DNA of 6,955 nucleotides, from assembly GCA_945911685.1 (NCBI GenBank), contig CAMEAW010000150.1, positions 1-6,955 on the forward strand, read 5' to 3'. This stretch comes from Bordetella parapertussis. GTDB lineage: Bacteria; Pseudomonadota; Gammaproteobacteria; Burkholderiales; Burkholderiaceae_B. The notes beneath the pieces were generated by a model. It had not been told where the DNA came from and ran no database searches. It worked only from the letters and a program-made list of their open reading frames with translations. The position numbers and the translations under genes are program-made. Positions 6,711-6,955 of this stretch are shown in pieces. The first letter of the stretch is position 1, and every line of letters starts with the position of its first letter.

Positions 6711-6955
6711 ATGATTATCGGCACCGCCGGCCATATCGATCATGGCAAAACCTCTCTGGTGAAAGCGCTGACGGGCGTGGATGCTGATCGACTGCCTGAA
6801 GAAAAAGCGCGTGGCATGACGATTGATCTGGGCTTTGCCTACGCGCCAAATGAAACCGATGAGATCATTGGTTTTGTCGATGTGCCGGGTCATGAAAAAT
6901 TTGTGCATACGATGGCGGCTGGTGCGGTAGGGATGGATCATGGCTTACTGGTCGT
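6711..6955 (+). CDS. selB: Selenocysteine-specific elongation factor SelB (partial, 3' end missing)
   Basis: SelB is the GTPase that carries Sec-tRNA(Sec) to the ribosome and binds SECIS hairpins such as the one in fdoG. Only the first 81 residues are in the window, and the frame is still open at the end. The protein starts [20 protein letters not shown], matching the E. coli SelB start. The P-loop (G1) is GHIDHGKT at 7-14. [20 protein letters not shown] (23-42) contains switch I with T37 and the SelB-typical DRLPEEK, which distinguishes it from EF-Tu. G3 is DVPGHEKF at 57-64. The remaining GTPase motifs, the Sec-tRNA-binding domains and the C-terminal winged-helix SECIS-binding domain lie beyond the window. 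The Shine-Dalgarno sequence is weak (GGGA at 6699-6702, 8 nt upstream). The gene is separated from selA by 118 nt, unlike the tight or overlapping junction common in selAB operons. Confidence 0.96.
   Translation, partial: MIIGTAGHIDHGKTSLVKALTGVDADRLPEEKARGMTIDLGFAYAPNETDEIIGFVDVPGHEKFVHTMAAGAVGMDHGLLV

Noticed and set aside
6514..6714. 66-codon frame starting at ATG 6514 inside the selA 3' end
   Set aside because: Its first half is out-of-frame SelA coding sequence. Only the part after the selA stop is considered, as a weak finding.

Overview
The window holds a formate dehydrogenase and selenocysteine-incorporation locus from a proteobacterium. All six protein-coding genes lie on the + strand, in the order fdoG (3' part), fdoH, fdoI, fdhE, selA, selB (5' part). 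Every protein closely resembles its E. coli counterpart (FdnGHI/FdoGHI, FdhE, SelA, SelB). The joined gene order and moderate GC content (about half, judged by eye) suggest a beta- or gammaproteobacterium. I lean towards Betaproteobacteria (Burkholderiales-like), but this cannot be settled from the window.

Layout: positions 1-2502 encode the C-terminal 833 residues of the membrane-associated, N-type formate dehydrogenase alpha subunit. The reading frame runs through an in-frame TGA at 28-30. This is the selenocysteine codon, followed at once by a bacterial SECIS hairpin. The usual ORF start at 79 is therefore an artefact. fdoH (2514-3395, iron-sulfur subunit) and fdoI (3407-4036, cytochrome b subunit) follow at identical 11-nt gaps. 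Each has a strong Shine-Dalgarno sequence that overlaps the stop codon of the gene before it. A 154-bp gap (4037-4190) contains a perfect 12-bp inverted repeat with a poor T-run, then a smaller GC-rich hairpin. fdhE (4191-5126, formate dehydrogenase maturation), selA (5141-6592, selenocysteine synthase) and selB (6711 to the window end, Sec-specific elongation factor) follow. A 118-bp gap between selA and selB has no recognised gene but contains hairpins.

How it fits together: SelA converts Ser-tRNA(Sec) to Sec-tRNA(Sec). SelB delivers that tRNA to the UGA in fdoG mRNA by binding the SECIS. FdhE is needed for activity of the assembled enzyme. FdoG oxidises formate at a Mo-bisPGD/Sec centre and passes electrons through the FdoH clusters to the FdoI hemes and the quinone pool. 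The locus thus carries a selenoenzyme next to two of the four genes needed to make and insert its selenocysteine. selC and selD are not in the window. I found no clearly undescribed system. The least explained parts are the two intergenic regions, especially a possible SECIS-like hairpin ahead of selB, and a cysteine beside the catalytic lysine of SelA.
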